From NCBI RefSeq assembly GCF_947253065.1, contig NZ_CAMXWS010000007.1, positions 1-64,000 on the forward strand: a DNA stretch of 64,000 nt, in the 5' to 3' direction. The notes under the pieces were generated by a model that saw nothing but the letters and a program-made list of their open reading frames with translations, was not told the DNA's origin and searched no databases. How positions within the stretch are numbered: the first letter of the stretch is position 1; each line of letters begins with the position of its first letter. Shown piece after piece: positions 31,669 through 40,390 of the stretch. The DNA comes from an uncultured Corynebacterium sp. GTDB taxonomy: Bacteria > Actinomycetota > Actinomycetes > Mycobacteriales > Mycobacteriaceae. The position numbers and the translations under genes were made by a program.

Positions 31669-33003
31669 GTGTCAGCCATTGTTCAGGCATTCAAAGACGC
31701 CGATCTACGCAAGAAGATTCTGATCACCCTTGCTCTGATCATTCTGTACCGCATCGGCGCTCAGATCCCGACTCCGGGTGTTGATTACGGAATCATCGCC
31801 GAGCGTCTCAGCGCTCTGTCTGAGGGCAATGAGGCGAATATCTTCTCCGTGATCAGCCTCTTCTCCGGTGGTGCGCTGCTGCAGTTGTCGATCTTCGCGA
31901 TCGGCATCATGCCGTACATTACGGCGTCGATTATCACGCAGCTGCTCACCGTCGTGATTCCTCGTTTCGAGGAATTGAAGAAGGAGGGCCAGTCTGGCCA
32001 GGCGAAGATGACGCAGTACACGCGTTATCTGACAGTGGCCCTGGCGCTGTTGCAGTCTGCCGGCATCGTGGCTCTGGCAGACCGTGAGCAGCTGCTGGGC
32101 CAGGGCGTGCCGGTGCTCGTGGAGGACCGCTCGCTGTGGACCTTGGCAATGATGGTCATTGTGATGACGTCGGGTGCTGTCCTGATCATGTGGCTTGGTG
32201 AGATCATTACAGAAAAGGGCGTCGGCAACGGCATGTCCCTGCTGATCTTCGCTGGTATTGCTACGCGCCTGCCTACCGACGGTGCGAATATCCTGCGTCA
32301 GTCCGGCCCGGTGGTCTTCGCTGTTGTCATCGCAGCTGTGATCCTCCTGGTCGTGGGCATCGTGTTCATCGAGCAGGGCCAGCGCCGTATCCCGGTGCAG
32401 TACGCAAAGCGCATGATCGGTCGCCGTCAGTACGGTGGCACTTCCACCTACCTGCCGCTGAAGGTCAACCAGGCTGGTGTTATCCCGGTGATCTTCGCGT
32501 CCTCGCTGATGTACGTTCCTGTTCTGATCACCCAGATCATCAACTCGGATAAGCCGACCCCGCCGGATAACTGGTGGATGTCTACCGTGATCGCGTGGCT
32601 GCAGAACCCGGCGTCCTGGCAGTACATTCTCACGTACTTTGCCCTGATCATTTTCTTCTCCTACTTCTACGTCTCCATTCAGTACGACCCGTACGAGCAG
32701 GCAGACAATATGAAGAAGTACGGTGGTTTCATCCCGGGTATCCGTCCGGGCCGCCCGACGGCTGAGTACCTGGCATTCGTGATGAACCGCCTGCTCTTCG
32801 TCGGTGCGATCTACCTCGGCCTGATCGCGATCCTGCCGAATATCGCGCTGGATCTTGGCCTCACTGGCGGTAGCGGAAACGGAGGAACTATGTCTGCGTT
32901 CGGTGGTACGGCTATCCTGATTATGGTCTCCGTGGCCCTGACCACGGTGAAGCAAATTGAATCCCAGCTACTGCAATCCAACTACGAAGGACTGTTGAAA
33001 TAA
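31669..33003 (+). CDS. secY: Protein translocase subunit SecY
   Basis: A 444-residue, ten-segment membrane channel of the Sec export machinery. It begins SAIVQAFKDADLRKKILITLALIILYRIGAQIPTPGVD and contains FSGGALLQLSIFAIGIMPYITASIITQLL with the plug region and RRIPVQYAKRM in the cytoplasmic loop used by SecA. The GTG start at 31669 is set by CAGGAGG four bases upstream; an in-frame upstream codon is less likely. The stop is followed at once by adk (1-base overlap). Confidence 0.97.
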   Translation: MSAIVQAFKDADLRKKILITLALIILYRIGAQIPTPGVDYGIIAERLSALSEGNEANIFSVISLFSGGALLQLSIFAIGIMPYITASIITQLLTVVIPRFEELKKEGQSGQAKMTQYTRYLTVALALLQSAGIVALADREQLLGQGVPVLVEDRSLWTLAMMVIVMTSGAVLIMWLGEIITEKGVGNGMSLLIFAGIATRLPTDGANILRQSGPVVFAVVIAAVILLVVGIVFIEQGQRRIPVQYAKRMIGRRQYGGTSTYLPLKVNQAGVIPVIFASSLMYVPVLITQIINSDKPTPPDNWWMSTVIAWLQNPASWQYILTYFALIIFFSYFYVSIQYDPYEQADNMKKYGGFIPGIRPGRPTAEYLAFVMNRLLFVGAIYLGLIAILPNIALDLGLTGGSGNGGTMSAFGGTAILIMVSVALTTVKQIESQLLQSNYEGLLK

Positions 33004-33548
33004 TGCGTCTCGTTCTCCTCGGCCCTCCCGGTGCCGGCAAAGGCACCCAGGCAGCGATTCTCTCGGAGAAGCTGAATATCCCGCACATCTCCACCGGTGA
33101 CCTGTTCCGCGCCAATATTGGTGAGGGCACTCCGCTGGGCAAGGAGGCGAAGGAGTACATCGACGCGGGCAAGCTCGTGCCCACCGATGTCACCGCACGC
33201 ATGGTGGAGTCCCGTCTGAAAGAGGAGGACGCCAAGAACGGCTGGCTTCTCGACGGCTTCCCGCGCACCGTTGAGCAGGCAGAGATCCTCCAGGATCTGC
33301 TGTCCCGCAATGGTCAGAAGCTCGATGGCGTGCTGAACTTCCGCATCGATGAGGATGTCGTTGTGGAGCGCATGCTCGCTCGCGGCCGCGCTGACGATAA
33401 CGAGGATACGATCCGTACTCGTCTGCAGGTTTACCGCGATGAGACTGCACCGCTGATCGACCACTATGGCGATGCCATCATCAACATTGACGCTGAAGGC
33501 GATGTTGATGAGGTCAATGCACGCGCTATGGAGCGCCTGGAACGCTAA
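33003..33548 (+). CDS. adk: Adenylate kinase
   Basis: A 181-residue enzyme (ATP + AMP to 2 ADP). It has P-loop GPPGAGKGTQ (residues 7-16), the AMP-binding HISTGDLFRANI, and GWLLDGFPRTVEQAE. The LID region is short (GRADDNEDTIRTRLQVY), as in other actinobacterial short-type enzymes, with no zinc Cys set. It is coupled to secY by an overlapping ATG; secY-adk-map is a common order. Confidence 0.98.
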   Translation: MRLVLLGPPGAGKGTQAAILSEKLNIPHISTGDLFRANIGEGTPLGKEAKEYIDAGKLVPTDVTARMVESRLKEEDAKNGWLLDGFPRTVEQAEILQDLLSRNGQKLDGVLNFRIDEDVVVERMLARGRADDNEDTIRTRLQVYRDETAPLIDHYGDAIINIDAEGDVDEVNARAMERLER

Positions 33549-33584
33549 GTCGCGCTACAGAGAACACAACTAGAAAGAACCACA

Positions 33585-34382
33585 ATGCTGTTCGGCCGCA
33601 AGAAGTCCATCCCTGCGAAGACTCCGGGGGAGCTCGACGCGATGGAGGCGGCGGGACGCATTGTCGGTATCGCGCTGCAGGAAGTGCGTAAAGCCGCAGC
33701 GCCCGGGGTCACCACTGCTGACCTCGATGCCGTCGCCGAGGATGTGATCCGCGGCCACGGCGCTCTTCCGACGTTCAAGGGCTACCAGGGTTTCCCGGGT
33801 TCGATCTGCGCATCCGTTAATGATGTCGTGGTACACGGCATTCCAAGCACCGACATCGTTCTCAAAGAAGGCGACCTAGTTTCCGTGGACTGCGGTGCTA
33901 CTTTGGACGGCTGGGTTGGGGACTCGGCGTGGAGCTTCGGGGTGGGGGAGCTGACAGAAGACGTCGATAAGCTCAATCGCGCAACCCGGCAGGTGCTGCT
34001 CGAAGGCATGCAAGCGATGGTTCCAGGCAACAGGCTTACCGACGTCTCCCATGCCCTCGAACTGGCCACCCGCAAGGCTGAGGCTGAATTCGGTATTGAA
34101 CTCGGCATTCTCGACGGCTACGGCGGGCATGGCATTGGCCGTGAAATGCACGAAGACCCCTACTTACACAATGAAGGTCGCCCGGGCCGTGGCCCACTTA
34201 TTGTGGCTGGATCGGTCCTTGCTATTGAGCCGATGCTAATTCTCGGTGGCGAGACTGATTCCGTTGTTTTGGATGATGACTGGACCGTCGTGACTGCCGA
34301 TAATTCCCCGGCGGCGCACTGGGAACACACCGTTGCCGCAACTGAGGATGGCCCCCGCATTCTGACCCCACGTGAGGGATAA
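33585..34382 (+). CDS. map: Methionine aminopeptidase, type I
   Basis: A 265-residue metalloprotease that removes initiator Met. The active-site ligands are visible: VVHGIP (His), VSVDCGATLDGWVGDSAW (two Asp, 11 apart), GGHGIGREMHEDP (His), SVLAIEPM (Glu) and the final Glu in HWEHTVAATEDG. No N-terminal zinc finger or SH3-binding extension is present. It lies 36 bases after adk. An 11-mer copy (33962-33972) encodes Val-Asp-Lys. Confidence 0.97.
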   Translation: MLFGRKKSIPAKTPGELDAMEAAGRIVGIALQEVRKAAAPGVTTADLDAVAEDVIRGHGALPTFKGYQGFPGSICASVNDVVVHGIPSTDIVLKEGDLVSVDCGATLDGWVGDSAWSFGVGELTEDVDKLNRATRQVLLEGMQAMVPGNRLTDVSHALELATRKAEAEFGIELGILDGYGGHGIGREMHEDPYLHNEGRPGRGPLIVAGSVLAIEPMLILGGETDSVVLDDDWTVVTADNSPAAHWEHTVAATEDGPRILTPREG

Positions 34383-34443
34383 GCGACCCGCGACATACTG
34401 CCTCACTCCCAGATTTTCCTCGGCGGGGGTTATACTTCTTGCC

Positions 34444-35253
34444 ATGTCGTACACACCGCGCCATGCGTTTGAAACGAAGATGACCCGCTTCGCCCGCCGG
34501 GGAGCCTCACTGTTGACGGGTGTTGGTCTGGCCGCAGCACTCGTGGTCACGCCGCCGACCGCAGAGGCAGCACCGGCACTGCCGGCTGCATCTTCCGCTG
34601 GTTCCTCGCAGTTCCTGCAGCAGGCTGAGAAGAGCTTGCAGGCTGCGTCGATGAACCTGAACAACAGTGCTCGCAATGCGGTGTGGGATGCACGCAATGC
34701 ACTGCGCGCGCAGGCTACCGCGATCTCCCGTGGCAACAAGGCGCAGGAGAAGGAACTCCACGCTGGCATCGACCGGATCGTCGAAGCGATGGCTCCAGGC
34801 CTGATCGCTGAGAAGACCCCGAAGCCGAAGCCCAAGCCAAAGCCGGCCCCGAAGCCCGCTCCGAAACCGGCACCCAAGCCGGCCCCGAAGCCGAAGAACC
34901 AGCCGTCTGGCTGCGCACCGTCGGCACGCGCGTGCGTGGATATCAAGAATCAGCGCACCTGGCTGCAGCGCAACGGCAAGATCACCTATGGTCCGGTCCG
35001 CATGTCTTCCGGCAAGCCGGGGCAAGAGACCCCGAAGGGCTTCCACTACGTCAACCGCAAGGTCAAGGACGAGATCTCTTACGAGTTCAATAACGCCCCG
35101 ATGCCATTTGCTACGTACTTCACCTACAACGGCATCGCATTCCACCAGGGCGATCCGTCGATCAAGTCTGCTGGTTGCATCCGTATGTACCGCGGCGATG
35201 CGCAGACCTACTTCAACTCGCTGCAGATCGGCGACCAGGTCCACGTCTTTTAA
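34444..35253 (+). CDS. Secreted L,D-transpeptidase (YkuD domain)
   Basis: A 269-residue cell-wall cross-linking enzyme candidate. It has an N-terminal signal (TRFARRGASLLTGVGLAAALVVTPPTAEAAP, cleavage near residue 43) and a helical region (about 50-115). A Lys/Pro repeat linker (KPKPKPKPAPKPAPKPAPKP, about 120-150) follows, then a YkuD catalytic domain with IAFHQGD and SAGCIRM, which hold the His and nucleophile Cys. Such enzymes make 3-3 cross-links in peptidoglycan. TATACT lies 7 bases before the ATG, suggesting a leaderless message; an in-frame ATG at 34480 is an alternative. Confidence 0.93.
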   Translation: MSYTPRHAFETKMTRFARRGASLLTGVGLAAALVVTPPTAEAAPALPAASSAGSSQFLQQAEKSLQAASMNLNNSARNAVWDARNALRAQATAISRGNKAQEKELHAGIDRIVEAMAPGLIAEKTPKPKPKPKPAPKPAPKPAPKPAPKPKNQPSGCAPSARACVDIKNQRTWLQRNGKITYGPVRMSSGKPGQETPKGFHYVNRKVKDEISYEFNNAPMPFATYFTYNGIAFHQGDPSIKSAGCIRMYRGDAQTYFNSLQIGDQVHVF

Positions 35254-35292
35254 AACCTAGTTTCAGCGACAGGCCTTTAAGCCACTTGATCG

Positions 35293-35337
35293 AATCCTCC
35301 CGGATGCTCAACAACGAGCGCGGGAGGATTTTGCTTT
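35293..35337. terminator. Terminator after the L,D-transpeptidase gene
   Basis: AATCCTCCCG pairs perfectly with CGGGAGGATT across an 18-base loop, followed by TTGCTTT. Confidence 0.88.
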
Positions 35338-35491
35338 CCCGCAGGTAGACGGATAAAGTGGTCTGGTGGTGCGTGCGGGAAAACCCCAGCGCACTACATG
35401 CAATTGACTCAAATACGTTAGACACCTGCTGTTTTGCATGACATTCGTCAGGTAAATACGCAGCAAAATAGGTGTCGGGAAAGCGGAGTGT

Positions 35492-35710
35492 ATGGCTAAA
35501 GAAGGCGCAATCGAGGTCGAGGGTCGCATCATCGAGCCCTTGAAGAACGCGATGTTCCGTGTCGAGCTTGACAACGGGCATGAGGTTCTCGCCCACATCA
35601 GTGGCAAGATGCGCCAGCACTACATCCGCATCCTCCCCGAGGACCGCGTCGTCGTGGAACTGTCCCCGTACGACCTGGAACGCGGACGTATCGTCTACCG
35701 CTACAAGTAA
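35492..35710 (+). CDS. infA: Translation initiation factor IF-1
   Basis: A 72-residue S1/OB-fold protein that binds the ribosomal A site during initiation. It has AKEGAIEVEGRIIEPLKNAMFRVELDNGHEVLAHISGKMRQHYIRILPEDRVVVELSPYDLERGRIVYRYK. GCGGAG precedes the ATG. TTGACT at 35407-35412 could belong to its promoter, but no matching -10 box is clear. The L36 gene rpmJ, which often follows infA, is not seen in the gap to rpsM. Confidence 0.98.
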   Translation: MAKEGAIEVEGRIIEPLKNAMFRVELDNGHEVLAHISGKMRQHYIRILPEDRVVVELSPYDLERGRIVYRYK

Positions 35711-35965
35711 ATTCTCCACCGAGAATTTCCCTGTAGGGGAATCACAGACACTCCGAGTCAGGCGCAACTGACCTAAGCCTCCTTACTCTCGGACCCACAT
35801 GTCGCACCTGGTGTGTGACAGTCACGGTCCATGCAACCTCTGGCTGCGGTGGCTGGAGCCACGTGAATCACGGCCCAATAGTCCGGTACGGTCCGGACAC
35901 AAGTGCCGCGTGGCGTGGACGAGTTGGGAGAAAACCACCGAAACAACCTGAAAGGCACGTACCAC

Positions 35966-36334
35966 ATGGCACGTCTAGCTGGTGTGGACCTTCCGCGCAA
36001 TAAGCGCATGGAGGTTGCACTTACATACATCTACGGAATCGGCCCTGCCCGTTCCAAGGAGCTGCTCGAGAAGACGGGCATCTCTCCTGACCTGCGTACC
36101 GACAACCTGACTGATGATCAGGTCGCCGCTCTTCGTGATGTCATCGAGAACTCGTGGAAGGTCGAGGGTGACCTCCGCCGCGAGGTTCAGGCTGACATCC
36201 GCCGCAAGATCGAAATCGGCTCCTACCAGGGCCTGCGCCACCGTCGTGGACTGCCTGTCCGCGGCCAGCGCACCAAGACCAACGCGCGTACCCGCAAGGG
36301 ACCGAAGAAGACCATCGCAGGAAAGAAGAAGTAA
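35966..36334 (+). CDS. rpsM: Ribosomal protein S13
   Basis: A 122-residue 30S head protein that contacts P-site tRNA and bridges to the 50S subunit. It has ARLAGVDLPRNKRMEVALTYIYGIGPARSKELLEKTGI and GLRHRRGLPVRGQRTKTNARTRKGPKKTIAGKKK. I chose the ATG at 35966 (MARLAGVDLP); an in-frame upstream start would add 21 unrelated residues. It starts the alpha operon (rpsM-rpsK-rpsD-rpoA-rplQ) after a 255-base gap that must hold its promoter. Confidence 0.97.
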   Translation: MARLAGVDLPRNKRMEVALTYIYGIGPARSKELLEKTGISPDLRTDNLTDDQVAALRDVIENSWKVEGDLRREVQADIRRKIEIGSYQGLRHRRGLPVRGQRTKTNARTRKGPKKTIAGKKK

Positions 36335-36337
36335 TCT

Positions 36338-36742
36338 ATGGCTGCTAAGACTCGTTCTGCTGCGCGCCGCTCTGGTCGCCGCGTAGCAAAGAAGAATGTG
36401 GCCTCGGGCCACGCGTACATCAAGTCCACCTTCAACAACACCATCGTGTCCATCACGGACCCGAGCGGCGCTGTGATCTCCTGGGGATCCTCCGGCCACG
36501 TCGGCTTCAAGGGCTCCCGTAAGTCCACCCCGTTCGCTGCTCAGATGGCTGCCGAGAATGCTGCCCGTAAGGCAATGGACCACGGCATGAAGAAGGTCGA
36601 CGTTTTCGTCAAGGGTCCGGGCTCCGGCCGCGAGACCGCTATCCGTTCGCTCCAGGCTGCCGGCCTGGAGGTGTCCTCGATCTCGGACGTGACGCCGCAG
36701 CCGTTCAACGGTTGCCGTCCGCCGAAGCGTCGTCGCGTTTAA
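36338..36742 (+). CDS. rpsK: Ribosomal protein S11
   Basis: A 134-residue 30S platform protein with AYIKSTFNNTIVSITDPSGAVISWGSSGHVGFKGSRKSTPFAAQMAAE and VKGPGSGRETAIRSLQAAGLEVSSISDVTPQPFNGCRPPKRRRV. It lies 3 bases after rpsM. Confidence 0.98.
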   Translation: MAAKTRSAARRSGRRVAKKNVASGHAYIKSTFNNTIVSITDPSGAVISWGSSGHVGFKGSRKSTPFAAQMAAENAARKAMDHGMKKVDVFVKGPGSGRETAIRSLQAAGLEVSSISDVTPQPFNGCRPPKRRRV

Positions 36743-36772
36743 CTGGTGAGAAAGGAAAAGAGGTAATACATC

Positions 36773-37378
36773 ATGGCTCGTTATACCGGCCCTGCTACCC
36801 GTAAGTCTCGCCGCCTTCGCGTCGACCTGGTCGGCGGCGACATGTCGTTCGAGCGTCGTCCCTACCCTCCGGGGCAGGCTGGCCGTGCTCGCATCAAGGA
36901 ATCTGAGTACCTGCTGCAGCTCCAGGAGAAGCAGAAGGCTCGTTACACCTACGGTGTGATGGAGAAGCAGTTCCGTCGTTACTACGAGGAGGCTAACCGC
37001 CTTCCGGGTAAGACTGGTGACAACCTGCTGATCTTGCTGGAGTCCCGTCTGGACAATGTTGTGTACCGCGCTGGTCTGGCACGTACGCGCCGTCAGGCTC
37101 GTCAGCTGGTGTCCCACGGTCACTTCACGGTTAACGGCAAGAAGACCAACGTGCCGTCCCACCGCGTGACCCAGTACGACATCATCGATGTGCGTGAAAA
37201 GTCCCGCAACATGCTCTGGTTCGAAGAGGCTCAGGACGCGCTGGTCGACTCTGTTGTCCCGGCGTGGCTCCAGGTCGTCCCGGAGACGCTGCGCATCCTC
37301 GTGCACCAGCTGCCCGAGCGCGCTCAGATCGACGTTCCGCTGCAGGAGCAGCTCATCGTCGAGCTTTACTCGAAGTAA
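36773..37378 (+). CDS. rpsD: Ribosomal protein S4
   Basis: A 201-residue 30S assembly-initiating protein with an S4 RNA-binding domain. It has ARYTGPATRKSRRLRVDLVGGDMSFERRPYPPGQAG and RLDNVVYRAGLARTRRQARQLVSHGHFTVNGKKTNVPSHRV. It lacks the N-terminal zinc Cys motif, as in other actinobacterial copies. AGAGG lies upstream. Confidence 0.98.
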   Translation: MARYTGPATRKSRRLRVDLVGGDMSFERRPYPPGQAGRARIKESEYLLQLQEKQKARYTYGVMEKQFRRYYEEANRLPGKTGDNLLILLESRLDNVVYRAGLARTRRQARQLVSHGHFTVNGKKTNVPSHRVTQYDIIDVREKSRNMLWFEEAQDALVDSVVPAWLQVVPETLRILVHQLPERAQIDVPLQEQLIVELYSK

Positions 37379-37411
37379 GATTGAGGCTCCGCGCAATGCG
37401 GGGCTTCGGGG

Positions 37412-37437
37412 CGTCGAAAAGCAATTGCTTATCGACG
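37412..37437. repeat. Inverted pair of the CGTCGATAAGC motif
   Basis: An exact minus-strand copy (37427-37437) faces a one-mismatch plus-strand copy, CGTCGAAAAGC (37412-37422), across a central AATT. The 26 bases are a near-perfect palindrome with one mismatched pair. It lies between rpsD and rpoA and could form a hairpin in the operon mRNA. Confidence 0.9.
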
Positions 37438-37525
37438 GCTCTCTTCAACTGTCATCCGTGTCGGCAACACCATGTTGCTGGCACCCTCTACGGCGTCATA
37501 TAGCGGGCGCCGGAAGGAGAAGTTC

Positions 37526-38539
37526 ATGCTCATCTCACAGCGTCCTCAGCTCACTGAGGAGTACATCGATACCAACCGTTCGAAGTTCGTCATCGAGCCG
37601 CTCGAGCCTGGTTTCGGCTACACCCTCGGTAACTCTCTGCGTCGCACGCTGCTATCGTCCATCCCGGGCGCTGCAGTGACCTCGATCAAGATCGAAGGTG
37701 TGCTCCACGAGTTCACCACGATCAACGGCGTCAAAGAGAACGTTTCTGAGATCATCCTCAACGTCAAGGACCTGGTTCTGTCCTCCGACTCTGACGAGCC
37801 GGTGGTCATGTACCTGTCCAAGCAGGGCCCGGGCGAGGTCACCGCAGCAGACATCGATCTGCCGGCTGACGTCACCGTGCACAACCCGGATCTGCACATC
37901 GCGTCGCTCAATGAGCAGGCGAGCCTGGAAATGGAGCTCGTTGTCGAGCGTGGCCGTGGCTACGTTCCGGCAATGCCCAACTCCGGTGGCGAGATCGGCC
38001 GTATCCCAGTCGACCAGATCTACTCGCCGGTGCTGAAGGTTTCCTACAAGGTTGAGGCGACGCGTGTTGAGCAGCGCACCGACTTTGACAAGCTGATCAT
38101 CGATGTGGAGACCAAGAACTCCATGACCGCCCGCGACGCTCTCGCGTCCGCAGGTTCCACCCTGGTTGAACTGTTCGGCCTCGCACGCGAGCTGAACACC
38201 GCTGCCGAGGGCATCGAGATCGGCCCGTCCCCGCAGGAGACGGAGTACATCGCCGCGTACAACATGCCGATCGAGGACCTGAACTTCTCCGTGCGTTCCT
38301 ACAACTGCCTGAAGCGCCAGGAGATCCACACCGTCGGTGAACTTGCTGAGTGCACCGAATCCGACCTGCTGGATATCCGCAACTTCGGCCAGAAGTCCAT
38401 CAACGAGGTCAAGATCAAGCTTGCTTCCCTGGGGCTGACGCTCAAGGACGCTCCGGAAGATTTCGATCCAACCCAGCTTGAGGGCTACGACGCTGAGACC
38501 GGCGACTTTGTCGATGGCGGCATGGATGACGCCGAGTAA
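37526..38539 (+). CDS. rpoA: RNA polymerase alpha subunit
   Basis: A 337-residue subunit. The N-terminal assembly domain has FVIEPLEPGFGYTLGNSLRRTLLSSIPGAAVTSIKIEGVLHEFTTINGVKEN. The C-terminal domain, which contacts UP elements and activators, has LNFSVRSYNCLKRQEIHTVGELAECTESDLLDIRNFGQKSINEVKIKLASLGLTLKD. An acidic tail follows. I chose the ATG at 37526 because GGAAGGAG lies just upstream and the N-terminus is standard. Confidence 0.98.
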   Translation: MLISQRPQLTEEYIDTNRSKFVIEPLEPGFGYTLGNSLRRTLLSSIPGAAVTSIKIEGVLHEFTTINGVKENVSEIILNVKDLVLSSDSDEPVVMYLSKQGPGEVTAADIDLPADVTVHNPDLHIASLNEQASLEMELVVERGRGYVPAMPNSGGEIGRIPVDQIYSPVLKVSYKVEATRVEQRTDFDKLIIDVETKNSMTARDALASAGSTLVELFGLARELNTAAEGIEIGPSPQETEYIAAYNMPIEDLNFSVRSYNCLKRQEIHTVGELAECTESDLLDIRNFGQKSINEVKIKLASLGLTLKDAPEDFDPTQLEGYDAETGDFVDGGMDDAE

Positions 38540-38617
38540 TCACCGCGCACTGAAGTTTTCATAGAAACACAGTTTCACTGGTTCTAACGACCGCGAAACA
38601 ACACGAGGAGTACAACA

Positions 38618-39148
38618 ATGCCTACCCCGAAGAAGGGCCCGCGTCTCGGCGGTTCGGCTAGCCACCAGAAGCACATCGTGTCCAACCTGGCTACCCAGCT
38701 GTTCGTCAACGGCTCCATCAAGACCACCGAGGCTAAGGCCAAGGTGCTGCGTCCGTACGCAGAGAAGCTGATCACCAAGGCCAAGTCCGGTTCGGTCGCT
38801 GACCGCCGCGCTGTGGCTAAGGACATCCCGAACAAGGACGTCGTCGCGTACCTGTTCAACGAGCTCGCCCCGAAGTTTGAGAACCGTGCAGGTGGCTACA
38901 CCCGCACCATCAAGCTGGAGAACCGCAAGGGCGACAACGCTCCGATGGTCAACATCTCCCTCGTTCTCGAGGAGACCGTGACCGCCGAGGCAACCCGCGC
39001 AGCTCGCGCTGCCGCGTCCAAGGAGAAGGCTGCTGAGGCTGAGGAAGCTAAGGCAGAAGAGGCTCCGGCTGAGGCTGAGGAAGCTCCGGCTGAGGCTGAG
39101 TCCAACGACGACGCTGCTGCCGAGGAGAAGACTGAGGACGAGAAGTAA
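38618..39148 (+). CDS. rplQ: Ribosomal protein L17 with a long Ala/Glu tail
   Basis: A 176-residue 50S protein with PTPKKGPRLGGSASHQKHIVSNLATQLFVNGSIKTTEAKAKVLRPYAEKLITKAK. The family core is about 120 residues. The remaining 50 are low-complexity Ala/Glu repeats (for example AEEAPAEAEEAPAEAE), an acidic tail seen in several actinobacterial r-proteins. It is the last gene of the alpha operon. Confidence 0.97.
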   Translation: MPTPKKGPRLGGSASHQKHIVSNLATQLFVNGSIKTTEAKAKVLRPYAEKLITKAKSGSVADRRAVAKDIPNKDVVAYLFNELAPKFENRAGGYTRTIKLENRKGDNAPMVNISLVLEETVTAEATRAARAAASKEKAAEAEEAKAEEAPAEAEEAPAEAESNDDAAAEEKTEDEK

Positions 39149-39173
39149 CCTTCTCGCCTCATACAGAGCGAAG

Positions 39174-39215
39174 CGCCCGCTCCCACCTTGCTGAAAGAGG
39201 GGAGCGGGCGTTTTC
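39174..39215 (+). terminator. Terminator of the alpha operon
   Basis: CGCCCGCTCCC pairs perfectly with GGGAGCGGGCG and is followed by TTTTCTCGTT. Confidence 0.93.
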
Positions 39216-39289
39216 TCGTTGTCAACGATGTGCGGGGACGGCGCGGTGGCGGCGCGGTGGCGGCATCGCGAAAGCTCCGCAAGAGTCTC

Positions 39290-39379
39290 CACTAGATGCG
39301 TTTGAAAAGCGAAACACATCTGCCACACGGGCAACATGCGACCTGGGGTTTTGTGGAGCGATTTCAAACGCATCTAGTG
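39290..39379. repeat. 90-bp element bounded by perfect 18-bp inverted repeats
   Basis: CACTAGATGCGTTTGAAA (39290-39307) is the exact reverse complement of 39362-39379, with 54 bases between. Inside, CCACA can pair with TGTGG. No target-site duplication flanks it and no gene lies inside. It sits just upstream of the truA promoter, after an 11-bp tandem G+C repeat (about 39240-39263). It could be a miniature mobile element, a dispersed repeat or an RNA structure. Confidence 0.85.
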
Positions 39380-39399
39380 CCGCCATTTATGGTTGGGGC

Positions 39400-40341
39400 A
39401 TGGGCGCAGGAAAAAGTGATCTCGGCGTTGTAAATGACCGTGCGGACGATCCGGAAGAGATGGTGCGCCTGCGGTTTGATATCGCGTATGACGGCACCGA
39501 CTTCCACGGTTGGGCACGACAAAAGCCGAAGAACGGGGAAGAGCTGCGCACTGTCCAAGGGGAGCTTGAGGATGCACTGCGTCTGATTCTGCGTTTCCCT
39601 GTCGAACTGACGGTGGCAGGCCGTACTGATGCGGGTGTGCACGCTGCTGGTCAGGTGGCGCATGCAGATATCCCGGCTGCCTCCCTACACCAGCGTTCTA
39701 TTGATGGGGATCCGGGGCGGCTGGTACGTAGACTAGCGAAGCTGGTGGAACCGGATATTCGCGTCACAGCAGTGAGCTTCGCACCGGATGGCTTCAATGC
39801 GCGATTCTCAGCGCTGACACGGACGTACCGATACCGCGTGACCACGGCAGAAAGCGGTGCGTTGCCGACGCGCCTGCGTGATACCGCTGTGTGGCCGAAG
39901 AAGGTCGATTTGTCCGCGGCGCAAGACGTGGCGAATGTGGTGATCGGACTGCATGATTTCGCTGCCTTCTGCAAGGCTCGTCCCTTTGCCACGACGATCC
40001 GGGAGATCAGGTCCTTTGAATGGCACGACGTGTCCACCGCTGAGGAACCGGAGCTGTATGAAGCGGTGATCGTGGCTGATGCATTCTGCTGGCATATGGT
40101 TCGTGCGCTCGTGGCGACATGTCTTGATGTGGGAGCAGGGCGACGAGACGTGGACTGGGCGAAAGCCCTCCTCGGCGAGACGGAACGCGCTTCAGCGGTG
40201 GGCTTGGCGCCAGCAAATGGGCTGACGCTCATCGGTGTGGATTACCCGGCAGACGGGGAATTGGCAGCTCGTGCGGAGTTGACTAGTCAGCGTCGAGAAG
40301 CTGCGGAGGTGCACACCGATCCTGGAGCCCCGAAGGAATAA
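39400..40341 (+). CDS. truA: tRNA pseudouridine(38-40) synthase
   Basis: A 313-residue enzyme that isomerises uridines in the anticodon arm. It has RLRFDIAYDGTDFHGWARQ, the catalytic Asp in VAGRTDAGVHAAGQVAH, FNARFSALTRTYRYRV and the conserved DAFCWHMVRALVA. The ATG at 39400 has TATGGT six bases upstream (leaderless type); ATG 39460, which starts directly at MVRLRFDIAYDG, is an alternative. The C-terminal about 25 residues are a polar tail. truA after rplQ is the usual order in mycolata. Confidence 0.93.
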   Translation: MGAGKSDLGVVNDRADDPEEMVRLRFDIAYDGTDFHGWARQKPKNGEELRTVQGELEDALRLILRFPVELTVAGRTDAGVHAAGQVAHADIPAASLHQRSIDGDPGRLVRRLAKLVEPDIRVTAVSFAPDGFNARFSALTRTYRYRVTTAESGALPTRLRDTAVWPKKVDLSAAQDVANVVIGLHDFAAFCKARPFATTIREIRSFEWHDVSTAEEPELYEAVIVADAFCWHMVRALVATCLDVGAGRRDVDWAKALLGETERASAVGLAPANGLTLIGVDYPADGELAARAELTSQRREAAEVHTDPGAPKE

Positions 40342-40390
40342 AATGCTTGGGCAGTAAAAGTCCGTCTTACATATTCCGGAGGTAGAACGC

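Noticed and set aside
31442..31723. A 93-codon open frame upstream of and into secY
   Set aside because: It overlaps the start of secY, has no family features and ends inside secY; the region is more likely the secY promoter and leader.
35711..35965. rpmJ (L36) expected between infA and rpsM
   Set aside because: No frame with the short Cys/His-containing L36 sequence is present in the 255-base gap.
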